Shown: positions 6,692-14,885, counted from the stretch's first letter. The stretch: 31,226 nt of DNA from Clostridiales bacterium (GCA_019422005.1 JAHZEF010000004.1:1150-32375); one strand, 5' to 3'. Translations and numbers: made by a program. The notes: a model not told the origin generated them from the sequence alone.

Positions 6692-8200
6692 TCACGCCTC
6701 CCAGCTCCCGGCAAAGGCCAGGATCGCCTTCTGCAGCGCTTGCTCGGCCGCGTCGTCCAGCTCTTTCGTGGTATCGATCGCCTGCATCAGCGTGAAATGG
6801 GCGTCATACAGGTGCTTGAGCAGCGCCGTCTCAAACGCCCGCACCGACTTCACCGGCACCTTGCTCAGGGCGTCGGCCCGGAATGCGGTCAGCAGCGCCG
6901 TCTGCGCCGAAAGCTTCCGGATTTCCTCTTTCGGCTGCTTGAGCAATTCCGTCATGCGGTCGCCCCGCTCCAGGAGCTTCCGCGTCACCGTGTCCACATC
7001 GGCGCCGAACTGTGCGAACACGGCCATATCGCGGTACTGCGCCACTTCCATGCGCAGGCTCCCGGATACCCGTTTCATGGCGCCGTACTGCGCGCTCCGG
7101 CCCACGCGGGAGACGCTCAGCCCCACGTTGACCGCCGGCCGCACGCCGGCATGGAACAGCTCGCTTTCCAGATAAATCTGCCCGTCGGTGATGGAGATGA
7201 CATTGGTGGGGATGTAGGCGGAGATATCACCCGCCATGGTCTCGATAATGGGCAGCGCCGTCATGGAGCCCCCGCCCTTCTCCGGGCTCAGGCGCGCCGC
7301 CCGCTCCAGCAGGCGGGAATGCAGATAGAACACGTCGCCCGGATACGCCTCGCGGCCGGAAGGCCGGCGCAGAAGCAGCGACATGGTCCGGTACGCCACG
7401 GCATGCTTGGACAGGTCGTCATAGACCACCAGCGCATCCTGCCCGCCGTACATGAAATGCTCCGCCACCGCACAGGCGGCATAGGGGGCCAGATACTGCA
7501 TGGCCGCGCTGTCCGCAGCGGTGGAGGCCACCACCACAGAATGCTCCATGGTCCCCTGCTCCTGCAGCGTGCGCACCAGGCTCGCCACACTGGACGCTTT
7601 CTGCCCGATGGCGCAGTACACGCACACAACGCCCGAGGACGTCTGGTTCATCATCGCCGACAGCGCAATGGAGGTCTTTCCGGTCTGGCGGTCGCCGATG
7701 ATCAGTTCCCGCTGGCCGCGGCCAATGGGAATCATGCTGTCCACAGCCAGGATGCCGGTCTCCAGCGGCGTATCCACCGGCGCGCGGTCCATAATGGCCG
7801 GCGCCGCCGACTCCACCGGCCGGTAATCGCGCGCCTCCAGCTCCATGCCGTCCAGCGGCCGGCCGATGGGATCGATGACCCGCCCCAGCAGTTCCCTGCC
7901 GACGCACACGTCGGCCACGCGGCCGGTGCCGCGGGCCACGCTGCCGGGCCGGACGAAGCCGCCGCGGCTGAGCAGCGCGGCGCTGACGCCGTCCAGGCTC
8001 ATGTCCAGGGCGATGCCGTAGTTGTCGTTTTCAAATTCCAGCAGCTCGCCGTACTTGGCGCGCGACAGGCCCGACACGCGGACAATGTCGTCTGCGCAGC
8101 TGACCACCGTGCCGTACTCGTAGCTGACCATCTGCGGCTGAAAGCCGCTGAGTTTTTCCTTTAAAAAGGCCCCCATGGAGGCCTGGTCAAAATTCAGCAT
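6692..8200 (-). CDS. atpA: ATP synthase F1 subunit alpha
   Basis: A 502-aa regulatory nucleotide-binding subunit of the F1 head, of normal length. Walker A is GDRQTGKT (residues 169-176). The VSRVGRSAQ segment carries the conserved arginine finger that reaches the beta catalytic site. The N-terminal barrel, the nucleotide-binding core and the C-terminal helical bundle all appear complete. The start ATG at 8200 has GGAGG with a 5-nt spacer and follows the b-delta gene by 12 bp. The gamma start is 3 nt after its TGA. In most F-ATPases the alpha N terminus binds the delta N-terminal domain. That domain is absent from this operon, so the stator contact must differ. Confidence 0.95.
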   Translation of the reverse strand: MLNFDQASMGAFLKEKLSGFQPQMVSYEYGTVVSCADDIVRVSGLSRAKYGELLEFENDNYGIALDMSLDGVSAALLSRGGFVRPGSVARGTGRVADVCVGRELLGRVIDPIGRPLDGMELEARDYRPVESAAPAIMDRAPVDTPLETGILAVDSMIPIGRGQRELIIGDRQTGKTSIALSAMMNQTSSGVVCVYCAIGQKASSVASLVRTLQEQGTMEHSVVVASTAADSAAMQYLAPYAACAVAEHFMYGGQDALVVYDDLSKHAVAYRTMSLLLRRPSGREAYPGDVFYLHSRLLERAARLSPEKGGGSMTALPIIETMAGDISAYIPTNVISITDGQIYLESELFHAGVRPAVNVGLSVSRVGRSAQYGAMKRVSGSLRMEVAQYRDMAVFAQFGADVDTVTRKLLERGDRMTELLKQPKEEIRKLSAQTALLTAFRADALSKVPVKSVRAFETALLKHLYDAHFTLMQAIDTTKELDDAAEQALQKAILAFAGSWEA

Positions 8201-8212
8201 AAGCGCCTCCGA

Positions 8213-8896
8213 TCAGGCCAGTTTCTGTTTCATGGCCGCCAGCTGGGCGGCATAGCTGAAATCGTATACCTTGCCGTCCACGTAGGCCGCATAGCCGCCT
8301 ACCAGCGAGGGATCCACCTCTGCCTCCAGCTCCAGGCGGCAGCCCAGCAGCGACTCCAGCTGCATCCGGATGGCGTCAAACTCATCTCCCCGGAGCTGCT
8401 GCGCCGTCTTCAGCGTGCCGCTGCGGACGCCGCTCCTGTCCTCCCGCCCCTCTGCAATCCGGCGGCGGGTCTCCTCGTCAAAGCGCAGCACCCGTCCGGC
8501 CAGCTCCACAGCCAGCTGCGCCAGCTCGCTCCGCGCGTCGTCCATGGCCCGCTGCTTTTCCTCTCTGGCGTCGGTTCTGGCCTGGGCCACAATCCGGCGC
8601 GCTTCCTCCTTTGCGTCTTCCACCAGGCGCTGGCCGGACAGCGTCGCCTGCTTCCGGCCGTCGGCCAGAAGCTGCTCGCAGGCCGCCTGCGCTTCCGCCA
8701 GGCGGCCGTCGTACTCGGCCTTTGCCTGCTCGGCCCGCTGCTGCGCCTGCGCCGCCTGCTCCATCTGATCCTGAATCCGCGCCTCCCGGGCCGACATGAA
8801 CTTGCGGACCGGCTTCCAGATCAGCACCCGCAGCAGGATGTACAGGACTGCAATGTTCACCAGATGGATGGCAATATCAATGGGATACAGTTCCAT
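8213..8896 (-). CDS. atpF: ATP synthase F0 subunit b fused to a C-terminal delta-like domain
   Basis: 227 aa, longer than a usual b subunit (about 160). Residues 1-28 hold the single membrane helix (PIDIAIHLVNIAVLYILLRV). Residues 30-150 are a long charged coiled coil rich in Glu, Ala, Gln and Arg, typical of the peripheral stalk. Residues from about 160 to the end (LKTAQQLRGDEFDAI, then VDPSLVGGYAAYVDGKVYD) match the C-terminal half of delta, whose signature is VDPSLIGG followed by D-S. No separate atpH gene lies between this gene and atpA, where delta is usually encoded, and the roughly 110-residue delta N-terminal domain is missing. A b-delta fusion is known from mycobacteria, but there delta is complete. 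The ATG at 8896 has AAGGAG with an 8-nt spacer. Confidence 0.85.
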   Translation of the reverse strand: MELYPIDIAIHLVNIAVLYILLRVLIWKPVRKFMSAREARIQDQMEQAAQAQQRAEQAKAEYDGRLAEAQAACEQLLADGRKQATLSGQRLVEDAKEEARRIVAQARTDAREEKQRAMDDARSELAQLAVELAGRVLRFDEETRRRIAEGREDRSGVRSGTLKTAQQLRGDEFDAIRMQLESLLGCRLELEAEVDPSLVGGYAAYVDGKVYDFSYAAQLAAMKQKLA

Positions 8897-8908
8897 ATGC
8901 TCCGCTCC

Positions 8909-9136
8909 TTATGCCAGCGTAAATGCAATGATCAGCGCGGTGACAAAGCCGTAGATGGCGCAGGATTCCGTCAGCGCCAGGCCCAGCAGCAGGGTGGAGC
9001 TGATCTTGCCGGAAGCCTCCGGCTGGCGGGCCGTGGCGTCGGCGGCCTTTCCGGTGGCCAGCCCCATGGCAAGTCCCGCAAAGGCGCAGGGCAGCAGGGC
9101 CAAAGCGACAGCGATTGCAACAATTCCAGTACTCAT
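8909..9136 (-). CDS. atpE: ATP synthase F0 subunit c
   Basis: A 75-aa hairpin of two membrane helices joined by the polar loop ARQPEA (residues 36-41), the conserved RQP motif. The ion-binding Glu is E57 in LTESCAIY. S58 and Y62 match side chains used in Na+-type c-rings, but the helix-1 glutamine of such rings is replaced by M24 here. Coupling ion is therefore undecided. The ATG at 9136 is preferred over one at 9142 because GGAGG is 9 nt from the former and only 3 nt from the latter. The gene lies between a and b-delta in the classical order. Confidence 0.93.
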   Translation of the reverse strand: MSTGIVAIAVALALLPCAFAGLAMGLATGKAADATARQPEASGKISSTLLLGLALTESCAIYGFVTALIIAFTLA

Positions 9137-9176
9137 GATCATAATCCTCCATATATTGATAGTTCCCGAAGCGCCG

Positions 9177-10067
9177 TCATTCCGTCGCTTCACCGATAAA
9201 GGTCAGCGTCAGCGTGACGAAAATATACGTTTGTATCAGCGGATGGAACACGTTGAAATAGAGTCCCAAAACGCTGGGGAATCCGATTGCAGCGTTCCGC
9301 ATGGCGGAATACAGCAGATCCATGACGATCATACCGCCCAGCATATTGCCGAACAGGCGGCAGGCCAGGGATACAGGCACCGCCAGGTCGGAGACCACCT
9401 TGATGGGGAACACCACCGGCGTTGGCTGCGCCATCGACTTGATGCGGCCCCCGACGCCTTTCTTTTTAATCCCATAATAGTTGATCAGAAGAAATGTGAT
9501 CAGCGCCATGGCAAAGGTCATGGTGATATCCGAAGTAGGCGCCCGGATCCCCAGCAGCTCCACCGCCGCACAGCCGACCATAAACAGCGCCACCGTAAAA
9601 ATGTAGGCCGGCAGATTGGCGCCCAGATCCCCGACGCTGGTTCTGGTGAAGCGGCAGACGGACTCCACGCAGAGCTCCAGCACATTCTGGATGCCGTGGG
9701 GCTTGTCCGTCATCCTGGGAATCACCAGCAGCCGCACCAGCACCGCCAGCACAATCAGCACCGCCATCACCGCCCAGGTAACCACCACCGTGGAGCTGAG
9801 CGTCACGCCGCCGATCTCCATCCGCGGCGCCCAGATGCTCACCGAAAAATCCTCCGCCGGCTTGGTCCCGAACGCCAGCTGCAGCAGCTTTTCCGCCAGG
9901 CACCAGACGCCGGCGATCAGAAAAATCGTCGGCCAGGTTTTCTGTTTCCTGCATTCCGACCGGTCCGCCGCAGCTTTGACCAGGACGGCCCTGCGCCAGA
10001 ACCACCCGACCCCCGCCAGAAGCAGCCCCAGCACCAGCGGGCCGTAATTCAGAATTGTTTCCAGCAA
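9177..10067 (-). CDS. atpB: ATP synthase F0 subunit a
   Basis: A 296-aa polytopic membrane subunit forming the ion half-channels against the c-ring. The essential arginine lies in SLACRLFGNMLGG, matching the family SLRLFGN motif. The C-terminal helix FHPLIQTYIFVTLTLTFI corresponds to the last channel helix. The likely start is TTG at 10067, because AAGGA lies 9 nt upstream and no ATG or GTG suits. It begins 5 nt after the upstream atpI-like stop. A longer frame to 10385 overlaps that gene and is not needed. The N-terminal 50 residues include an extra hydrophobic helix. Confidence 0.9.
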   Translation of the reverse strand: MLETILNYGPLVLGLLLAGVGWFWRRAVLVKAAADRSECRKQKTWPTIFLIAGVWCLAEKLLQLAFGTKPAEDFSVSIWAPRMEIGGVTLSSTVVVTWAVMAVLIVLAVLVRLLVIPRMTDKPHGIQNVLELCVESVCRFTRTSVGDLGANLPAYIFTVALFMVGCAAVELLGIRAPTSDITMTFAMALITFLLINYYGIKKKGVGGRIKSMAQPTPVVFPIKVVSDLAVPVSLACRLFGNMLGGMIVMDLLYSAMRNAAIGFPSVLGLYFNVFHPLIQTYIFVTLTLTFIGEATE

Positions 10068-10072
10068 CGCTC

Positions 10073-10342
10073 TCAGTCCTTCTTTCCTTGTTTGTCCCGG
10101 CGGCGGAACAGGCAGAACCGGATCACCGCTCCCGCCACCAGAACCACTGACATTGTCACCGCGCATGGCACCAGCTGCCCGCGCCGAACCGCCGCGCACA
10201 GCAGCAGGCCTGCAAACGGGCAAAAAAATTGCACCGCCAACGGCCAGATTTTCAGCCGATTGGTGCCGATGGATCCCACAGCCAGCATCAGCAGATACAG
10301 CTGCAAACCGCCGAATACCAGCCCCAGTGCCGCGCCAACCAT
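10073..10342 (-). CDS. ATP synthase subunit I-like small membrane protein
   Basis: 89 aa with about three hydrophobic segments and a basic C-terminal tail (RRRDKQGKKD). Sequence similarity is weak, so the call rests mostly on position as the first gene of the atp operon, upstream of subunit a, where AtpI is encoded in many bacteria. AtpI-type proteins assist c-ring assembly or cation supply. The ATG at 10342 has AAGGAG with an 8-nt spacer. The mRNA leader from the promoter is about 55 nt. Confidence 0.65.
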   Translation of the reverse strand: MVGAALGLVFGGLQLYLLMLAVGSIGTNRLKIWPLAVQFFCPFAGLLLCAAVRRGQLVPCAVTMSVVLVAGAVIRFCLFRRRDKQGKKD

Positions 10343-10404
10343 TGCGATCTCTCCTTCCGGCCGGGCTCCGCGCCTGTCGTGTCACTCACGTCTTGCTATA
10401 ATAG

Positions 10405-10433
10405 GTTATAGCACTTTCCACCGGCCCGGTCAA
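10405..10433 (-). promoter_or_regulatory. sigma-A-type promoter of the atp operon
   Basis: TTGACC (10428-10433), a 17-bp spacer and TATAAC (10405-10410), reading left into the atpI-like gene 55-60 nt away. Confidence 0.8.
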
Positions 10434-10625
10434 TCATTTCGGCGCCGTTCTCTGCGTTTATCCACCATCTGCACAAAAACTAGGTTTCCGCGCCTGATTT
10501 TTGTGGCCGTTTTGGTGATTTGGCGTAAAAAAAACGCCAATTTAAACCCGGTGCGCGGAAAAATCCGCATACGTCCCATCCGCCGCGGCCCGGACGCCCC
10601 GGGATACGCGGCGCGGAAACCGGCG
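10434..10625. other. intergenic region between atp promoter and ABC-importer terminator, with A-loop hairpin
   Basis: No gene is visible. One small inverted repeat stands out: arms TTGGCGT (10520-10526) and ACGCCAA (10534-10540) around seven A. It sits about 90 bp upstream of the atp -35 box. It lacks a good T tract on either strand and could be a regulator site, but nothing else supports this. Confidence 0.35.
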
Positions 10626-10677
10626 AAAAAAGCGGACGCCCCCGCCCCGCACGCCGAAGCCGTGCAGGGTGGGGGCG
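10626..10677 (-). terminator. intrinsic terminator of the NitT/TauT-type ABC operon
   Basis: A near-perfect 17-bp GC-rich stem (arms 10637-10653 and 10661-10677, one mismatch and one wobble) has a 7-nt loop and six T on the minus strand (10626-10631). It lies about 50 bp after the binding-protein stop. Confidence 0.85.
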
Positions 10678-10728
10678 CCGGCCCGCCGCCCTCAGCGGCG
10701 CGGCCGGACAGCTTCCGCCGGCGCCGCG

Positions 10729-11715
10729 TCAGCCGGCGGCTTTTTCCGCATAGCTGTTGTCAACCAGGCTCTCAAATTCCACCCGCTGATCCAGCTCTCC
10801 GGCGGTTTCCATAACCGTCATCAGCAGTTCCAGGGCCTCCTGCTTCATCACCGGCGTCTCGTTCCAGGCGTCGATGTCCAGATGGCGCTGGCAGACCGCC
10901 TCCAGCACCTCCAGATCCGTATCCGGGAACTGGTCCGCCACAGCCTCGGCAATCTCCCGGGCCGAATGCTCCCGCACCCACTGCTGCCCCTTGGCCACTG
11001 CGTTGGTAAATCCCTGGATGACGTCCGGATTTTCTTCCATATAGCTCTGCGCCGCAAAGAAGGCTGTATACGGAATTTCACCGCTCTCCTGGCCGATGGA
11101 GGTCAGGACATATCCCTTGCCCTCCAGCTCCACCTCAGTGGCCGTCGGCTCGAACAGCGCCACGTAGTCGCCGTTCCCGCCGGTGAACGCGCCGGCCATC
11201 ATGTTAAACTGTACTGAGGTGTCCACCACCGCGTCCTCGCCCGGAACGACGCCGTTCTGCCGCATGACGTATTCCAGCGTCATCTCCGGCACGCCGCCCT
11301 TGCGGCCGCCGATGATCGTCGCGCCCCGCAGATTTTCCCAGGAGAATTCCTCGTCGGTCCTGCCCACCAGGAATGATCCATCCCGTTTGGTCAGCTGGGC
11401 AAACACCACCGGGTAATCCTCCCGTCCTTCGTTGAATACGTAAATGCAGGATTCCGGCCCGGCAAGGCCGATGTCCGCCTGGCCGGCCAGGACGGCCGTC
11501 ATGACCTTGTCGGCGCCGCCGCCGTTGGTCAGTTCCACGTCCAGCCCTTCTTCCTCAAAGAAGCCGAGCTTCAGCGCAGCGTAAAAGGGGGCGTAAAAAA
11601 CGGAATGGGTCACTTCGTTGAGGCGGATTGTCTTCAGTTCTTCCTTCTGGCCGCACCCGGCCAGAAGCCCCAAGACCAGCACCAGGCTCAGGATCAGCGC
11701 GATTCGTTTTTTCAT
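10729..11715 (-). CDS. NitT/TauT-type ABC importer substrate-binding lipoprotein (SsuA/THI5-like)
   Basis: 328 aa. A lipoprotein signal with lipobox LLAGC (Cys21) anchors it outside the cell membrane. The early block HSVFYAPFYAALKLGFFEEE followed by GLDVEL is typical of SsuA/ThiY/NMT1-like binding proteins. GGGADKVMTAVLAGQADIGL matches the family's ligand-site region. The start ATG at 11715 overlaps the permease stop as ATGA. These importers carry sulfonates, nitrate, thiamine precursors, riboflavin or aromatic acids. No riboswitch or biosynthetic neighbour points to one of them, so the substrate remains open. The chain appears complete, with no broken motifs. Confidence 0.88.
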   Translation of the reverse strand: MKKRIALILSLVLVLGLLAGCGQKEELKTIRLNEVTHSVFYAPFYAALKLGFFEEEGLDVELTNGGGADKVMTAVLAGQADIGLAGPESCIYVFNEGREDYPVVFAQLTKRDGSFLVGRTDEEFSWENLRGATIIGGRKGGVPEMTLEYVMRQNGVVPGEDAVVDTSVQFNMMAGAFTGGNGDYVALFEPTATEVELEGKGYVLTSIGQESGEIPYTAFFAAQSYMEENPDVIQGFTNAVAKGQQWVREHSAREIAEAVADQFPDTDLEVLEAVCQRHLDIDAWNETPVMKQEALELLMTVMETAGELDQRVEFESLVDNSYAEKAAG

Positions 11716-12527
11716 ACAGTCACTCCCATATATTTTTTCAACGCCTTCTCCAGCCACAGGATACACTGATACATCAGTGCAGCCGCTGCGGCCAGGATCA
11801 GCACCGTTGTCATCACAAGGTCCATTTTAAAGACCTGGGACCCATAGACAATCAAATAGCCCAGGCCCGCTTTGGACACCAGGAACTCGCCCATGATGAC
11901 GCCCACCCAGGAAAGCCCCACATTGACTTTCAGGGCGTTGATCATTGTGGTGAAATTGGCCGGCAGCACCAGCTTTTTCAGGATCTGCCAGCGGGTGGCC
12001 CCCAGCGTCCGCATCAGCCGGATTTTCTCCGGATCTGTGGCCAGGAAGCCGTTGTGCATATCCAGAATGGTAACAATCAGGGAAATTGCCAGCGTCATGG
12101 CAATGATTGACGACGGGCCGGCCCCGATCCACACGATGAACACCGGCCCCAGCGCCGTTTTGGGCAGGGCGTTGAGAACCACCAGATAGGGATCCAGAAC
12201 CCTGGACAGAAACTCGCTCCACCAGAGCAGGACGGCGATCACCGTCCCCAAAAGCGTCCCCAGGATAAAGCCCACCACGGTCTCCATCACAGAGGTGCCC
12301 ACATGCAGGAACAGGTCGCCGGAGCGGCCGAGATTGAGAAACGTCTCCCACATCCGCGACGGGCTGCTGACCACAAACGCGTCGATGGCCCCCAGGCGCG
12401 CCGCCAGCTCCCAGCCGGCGAACAGCGCCGCCAGCAGCCCGATCCGCCAGATCATCACAGCGGCGCGGGTCCGTTTCCGCCCCCGCAGATATGCCTGACG
12501 CTGGAGGGAAACGGCAGGTTCAGACAT
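11712..12527 (-). CDS. NitT/TauT-type ABC importer permease
   Basis: A 271-aa inner-membrane permease of the BPD-transport type with about six hydrophobic segments from residue 25 on. The cytoplasmic EAA-like coupling loop is the region MRTLGATRWQILKKLVLPA, which docks on the ATPase. The ATG at 12527 overlaps the ATPase stop by 8 bp. A longer upstream frame reads inside the ATPase gene and is not used. It probably forms a homodimer with the ATPase at 12520-13278 and takes substrate from the lipoprotein at 10729-11715. Confidence 0.9.
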   Translation of the reverse strand: MSEPAVSLQRQAYLRGRKRTRAAVMIWRIGLLAALFAGWELAARLGAIDAFVVSSPSRMWETFLNLGRSGDLFLHVGTSVMETVVGFILGTLLGTVIAVLLWWSEFLSRVLDPYLVVLNALPKTALGPVFIVWIGAGPSSIIAMTLAISLIVTILDMHNGFLATDPEKIRLMRTLGATRWQILKKLVLPANFTTMINALKVNVGLSWVGVIMGEFLVSKAGLGYLIVYGSQVFKMDLVMTTVLILAAAAALMYQCILWLEKALKKYMGVTV

Positions 12528-13278
12528 TGACGTCCAACTCCTTCCAGATGGTATTGAAATAGCTGCGAAAAGCGGGATGGTCCCGCCGCTCCATGGGCGG
12601 AAGGTCCCGCAGCTCCTCCAGCGTATGTATGGCCTTGACGCCGGCAGGCCGGCGGGACAGGACCACCACGCGGTCGGACAGACTGACGCTTTCGGAGATG
12701 TCGTGCGTGACCAGCAGGGCCGTTTTGTGCTCCTGCCGGATGATGGAATAGATATCCGCCGACACGGCAAGCCGCGTCTGGTAATCCAGCGCTGAAAACG
12801 GCTCATCCAGCAGCAGGATTTTGGGATCTGTGGCCAGCGTCCGGATCAGCGCGCAGCGCTGGCGCATCCCTCCCGACAGCTGTGACGGCGTCTTATGGGA
12901 AAATTCCGACAGGCCGTATCGTTCCAGCAGCTCCCGGACACGGGCCTGCTGATCCTTGCGGTTCTGATGCTGTATCTCCAGCCCCAGGGTCACGTTGGCC
13001 CAGATGGTGCGCCAGGGGAACAGCTGATCCTTTTGCGGCATATAGCCGATTTTCGGCGAAGGCGCCGTTACAGCTTCTCCGTCGACAAAGACCGCGCCGG
13101 CGGACGGCGGCTCCAGCCCGGCGATCACGGAAAGCAGCGTGGACTTTCCGCAGCCCGAGGGGCCGACGATACTGACAAATTCCCCGTCGTCAATGCCGAA
13201 GCTGACGCCGTGCAGCGCATCCACCTCTCCGTCCGGCGACTGGTAGGTCAAATCGACGTTTTGCAGTTCTACAATCAT
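12520..13278 (-). CDS. NitT/TauT-type ABC importer ATP-binding protein
   Basis: A 252-aa cytoplasmic ATPase. Walker A is GPSGCGKST (residues 39-47). The Q-loop (YMPQKDQLFPW), signature (QLSGGMRQR), Walker B (ILLLDEPFSALD) and H-loop (LLVTHDISES) are all intact. MPQ..LFPWRT is typical of the SsuB/TauB/ThiZ branch. It is the first gene of a coupled three-gene operon (ATPase, permease, binding protein). The ATG at 13278 has AAGGAG with an 11-nt spacer, slightly long. I could not find a convincing promoter in the upstream gap. Confidence 0.92.
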   Translation of the reverse strand: MIVELQNVDLTYQSPDGEVDALHGVSFGIDDGEFVSIVGPSGCGKSTLLSVIAGLEPPSAGAVFVDGEAVTAPSPKIGYMPQKDQLFPWRTIWANVTLGLEIQHQNRKDQQARVRELLERYGLSEFSHKTPSQLSGGMRQRCALIRTLATDPKILLLDEPFSALDYQTRLAVSADIYSIIRQEHKTALLVTHDISESVSLSDRVVVLSRRPAGVKAIHTLEELRDLPPMERRDHPAFRSYFNTIWKELDVNV

Positions 13279-13740
13279 GCCACCGATGGCTCCTTCCGTT
13301 CATTAGAGGTAAGGGGGCGCATGGGCCTCCCTGTCTTATCATATGGAAGGCCGGCGAAAATGTGCGGAGGCCGGCAAACCTTTACCGGCCGGCGGACAGC
13401 CGCCGCCCGATTGTGCGCTCTTCGTCCGGGAAGCGTAACCGGCCGGGAAAACCGCCGCCGCTTTGCCGGCAGGCACGGCCCATGATATCGGAAAATACGC
13501 CGCGGCGTTTCGAAAGCGCCCCTTCGGAGGCCCCTGCAGGGCGGATCACGCGGCAGGCGGGGCTTACAAGCGCTTTCGCCTGCATCAGCCGTTTGCAGCA
13601 TTGTCAGGCGCCGGCCGGGGCCGGCGGCCTGGAATTGCCGGATGACGGCTCTGCAATCCTGCGGAGCCTGGAATGATATCCGAACAAAGCAGCCCCTTCC
13701 CCGGACGCGGATTACGGCAGAGCACTGTTGGTTGAACAGG
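13279..13740. other. geneless upstream region of the ABC importer
   Basis: About 460 bp with no credible coding frame. It is rich in short GGCCGGC-type inverted repeats (for example around 13345-13400 and 13610-13630). A TATGAT-like box on the minus strand near 13340 lacks a fitting -35. I looked for THI-box, FMN, cobalamin and T-box landmarks on the minus strand and saw none. Confidence 0.4.
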
Positions 13741-13772
13741 AAAACGCAGGGCCTTGCATACCCTGCGTTTTT
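13741..13772. terminator. orphan bidirectional intrinsic terminator
   Basis: A perfect 11-bp stem (13741-13751 with 13761-13771, 9-nt loop) ends in T runs on both strands. No gene ends next to it on either side, so it would close a noncoding transcript or a leader. Confidence 0.7.
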
Positions 13773-13922
13773 ATAAGGCCATATGGAACTGATCGGCCTT
13801 GGCATGGAAAGAGAGCGGAGGCGTCCTCCCGCGCGCGGAATCCAGACGCGCATTCCTTCATCGGCGGCAGGAGCGAACACGGGAATTGATCACCCATCCG
13901 TTTCCGGGAGAAAGAGCTGCCT

Positions 13923-14000
13923 GGGGGATGGCTCCTGATCTGCAGGCGCTCCCGCCGGCACGATGCCCGCGGGGAGATTGGGAGTCCCATCCCCCTTTTT
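13923..14000 (+). ncRNA. long structured RNA hairpin ending in a U tract, candidate small RNA 3' end
   Basis: Bases 13923-13929 pair with 13989-13995. Bases 13930-13940 pair with 13976-13986 (11 bp including three G-T wobbles), separated from the outer stem by a 2-nt bulge. An inner hairpin joins 13950-13959 with 13965-13975. The rod is followed directly by five T (13996-14000). The segment 13971-13995 can also fold alone, so alternative structures compete. No gene lies upstream on the plus strand, so this looks like the 3' end of a small RNA starting after 13772. I could not match it to 6S, SRP, RNase P, tmRNA or a known riboswitch. Confidence 0.45.
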
Positions 14001-14300
14001 ATGTTTGCCGCGGCGTTTGCTGCGGTTCCACGCCGCTCCCCCCGCAGGGTATGCAGAAAGCCGGAGGCTGCTTCCCTGCGCCTCTTCGCGCCCTGCTGCC
14101 TGCTCCGGCATCCTCCGCATTGTCAACCGCGCGGACGGGCAGCCTTCCGGCAATTTGTCAATCTGTGCAAGAAACAGACCCAATTTCCAAAAAAATTCTC
14201 CGTTGTTTCCGCAGGATGTTCACACTTTTTGAGGCGCTTCATGATATGATGGACTACAGTCCGGAGTTTTCTCCGGCCAATGAATCCCGGGAGGAACCGC
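14001..14300 (+). other. geneless leader region of the phospholipase-like gene
   Basis: No credible gene. A TATGAT box at 14245-14250 lies about 50 bp upstream of the next ATG, but no good -35 stands 16-18 bp before it. A small CCGGAG-TTTT-CTCCGG hairpin falls in the expected leader. Confidence 0.35.
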
Positions 14301-14885
14301 ATGAAGCAGGAAAGCCACCGCCGGCTCGGCCGGCATCTGATGAATCAGCTGCCGCGCCAGCCCAAGCGCCGCCACAGCAAGGCGTTTCTGATCGGCTGCG
14401 TGGAGCCGGATCGCAACCCCCTCTCTTATCTGAAGGGCTCCCTTCGCTCCAAATGGTTTTACGGCCACAATTATCAAAACGCCGACCGCTGGATTGAGCG
14501 GACCATTCGCCATCTGCAGCATCGCGCCCACTGGAATCTTCTGGATTATTATCGGCTGGGCAAGCTGATTCACTATACGTCCGATGCGTTCACCTATGTC
14601 CACAACAACTGTTTCTGTGAACCGATCCATGCCCATCGCGCCTACGAATCGGAGCTTCAGGAACTGTTTCTGCAGCGGCTTCAGGACGCGCGGGCGCGCC
14701 GCGAGGCGCGCCGCCGGGATCTGGCGGAGGCGTTCCGCGCCGTACACGCCCAATACCTGGAAGCTGTGGCAGACGTACACCGGGACTGCCAGTATATCCT
14801 TGAGATGACAGAGCGCGTCTTCTGCCAGCTGCTTCCCGAGGCCGCGGCAGTTCCGTCGGGCCCGGCCCGCTTTTCTCCGGCCTGA
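14301..14885 (+). CDS. zinc-dependent phospholipase C-like protein
   Basis: 194 aa. The pattern GCVEPDRNPLSYLKGS, then GHNYQNA, then HYTSDAFTYVHN, then HAHRAYE resembles the zinc-dependent phospholipase C/nuclease P1-like fold, whose His and Asp side chains bind zinc. The spacing of H, D and H in HYTSDAFTYVHN fits a metal site. No signal peptide is visible, so the protein is probably cytoplasmic and its substrate is unknown. Secreted clostridial phospholipase C proteins are longer and have a leader. The ATG at 14301 has GGAGG with a 6-nt spacer. The C-terminal 70 residues are an Arg/Ala-rich helix. The gene stands alone and ends against a terminator shared with bceB. Confidence 0.6.
   Translation: MKQESHRRLGRHLMNQLPRQPKRRHSKAFLIGCVEPDRNPLSYLKGSLRSKWFYGHNYQNADRWIERTIRHLQHRAHWNLLDYYRLGKLIHYTSDAFTYVHNNCFCEPIHAHRAYESELQELFLQRLQDARARREARRRDLAEAFRAVHAQYLEAVADVHRDCQYILEMTERVFCQLLPEAAAVPSGPARFSPA

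Noticed and set aside
5906..8164. Long plus-strand open frame (752 codons) opposite the ATP synthase genes
   Set aside because: It is antisense to atpA and gamma, has His/Arg/Gln-rich low-complexity composition and no domain or ribosome binding site. It is a shadow caused by high GC.
13279..13500. Possible TPP or other riboswitch before the ABC importer
   Set aside because: THI-box landmarks such as CTGAGA and the ACCTGAT-type block, and FMN, cobalamin and T-box landmarks, were looked for and not found.
13275..13880. Minus-strand frame of 201 codons in the geneless region
   Set aside because: It crosses the orphan terminator and the ABC ATPase start, is very Arg/Pro-rich and shows no motif or ribosome binding site.
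14060..14090. Minus-strand AGGGAAGCAGCC stretch resembling the SRP RNA apical region
   Set aside because: The required GGTCCGGAAGG-type tetraloop stem does not precede it, and the flanks do not form the SRP hairpin.
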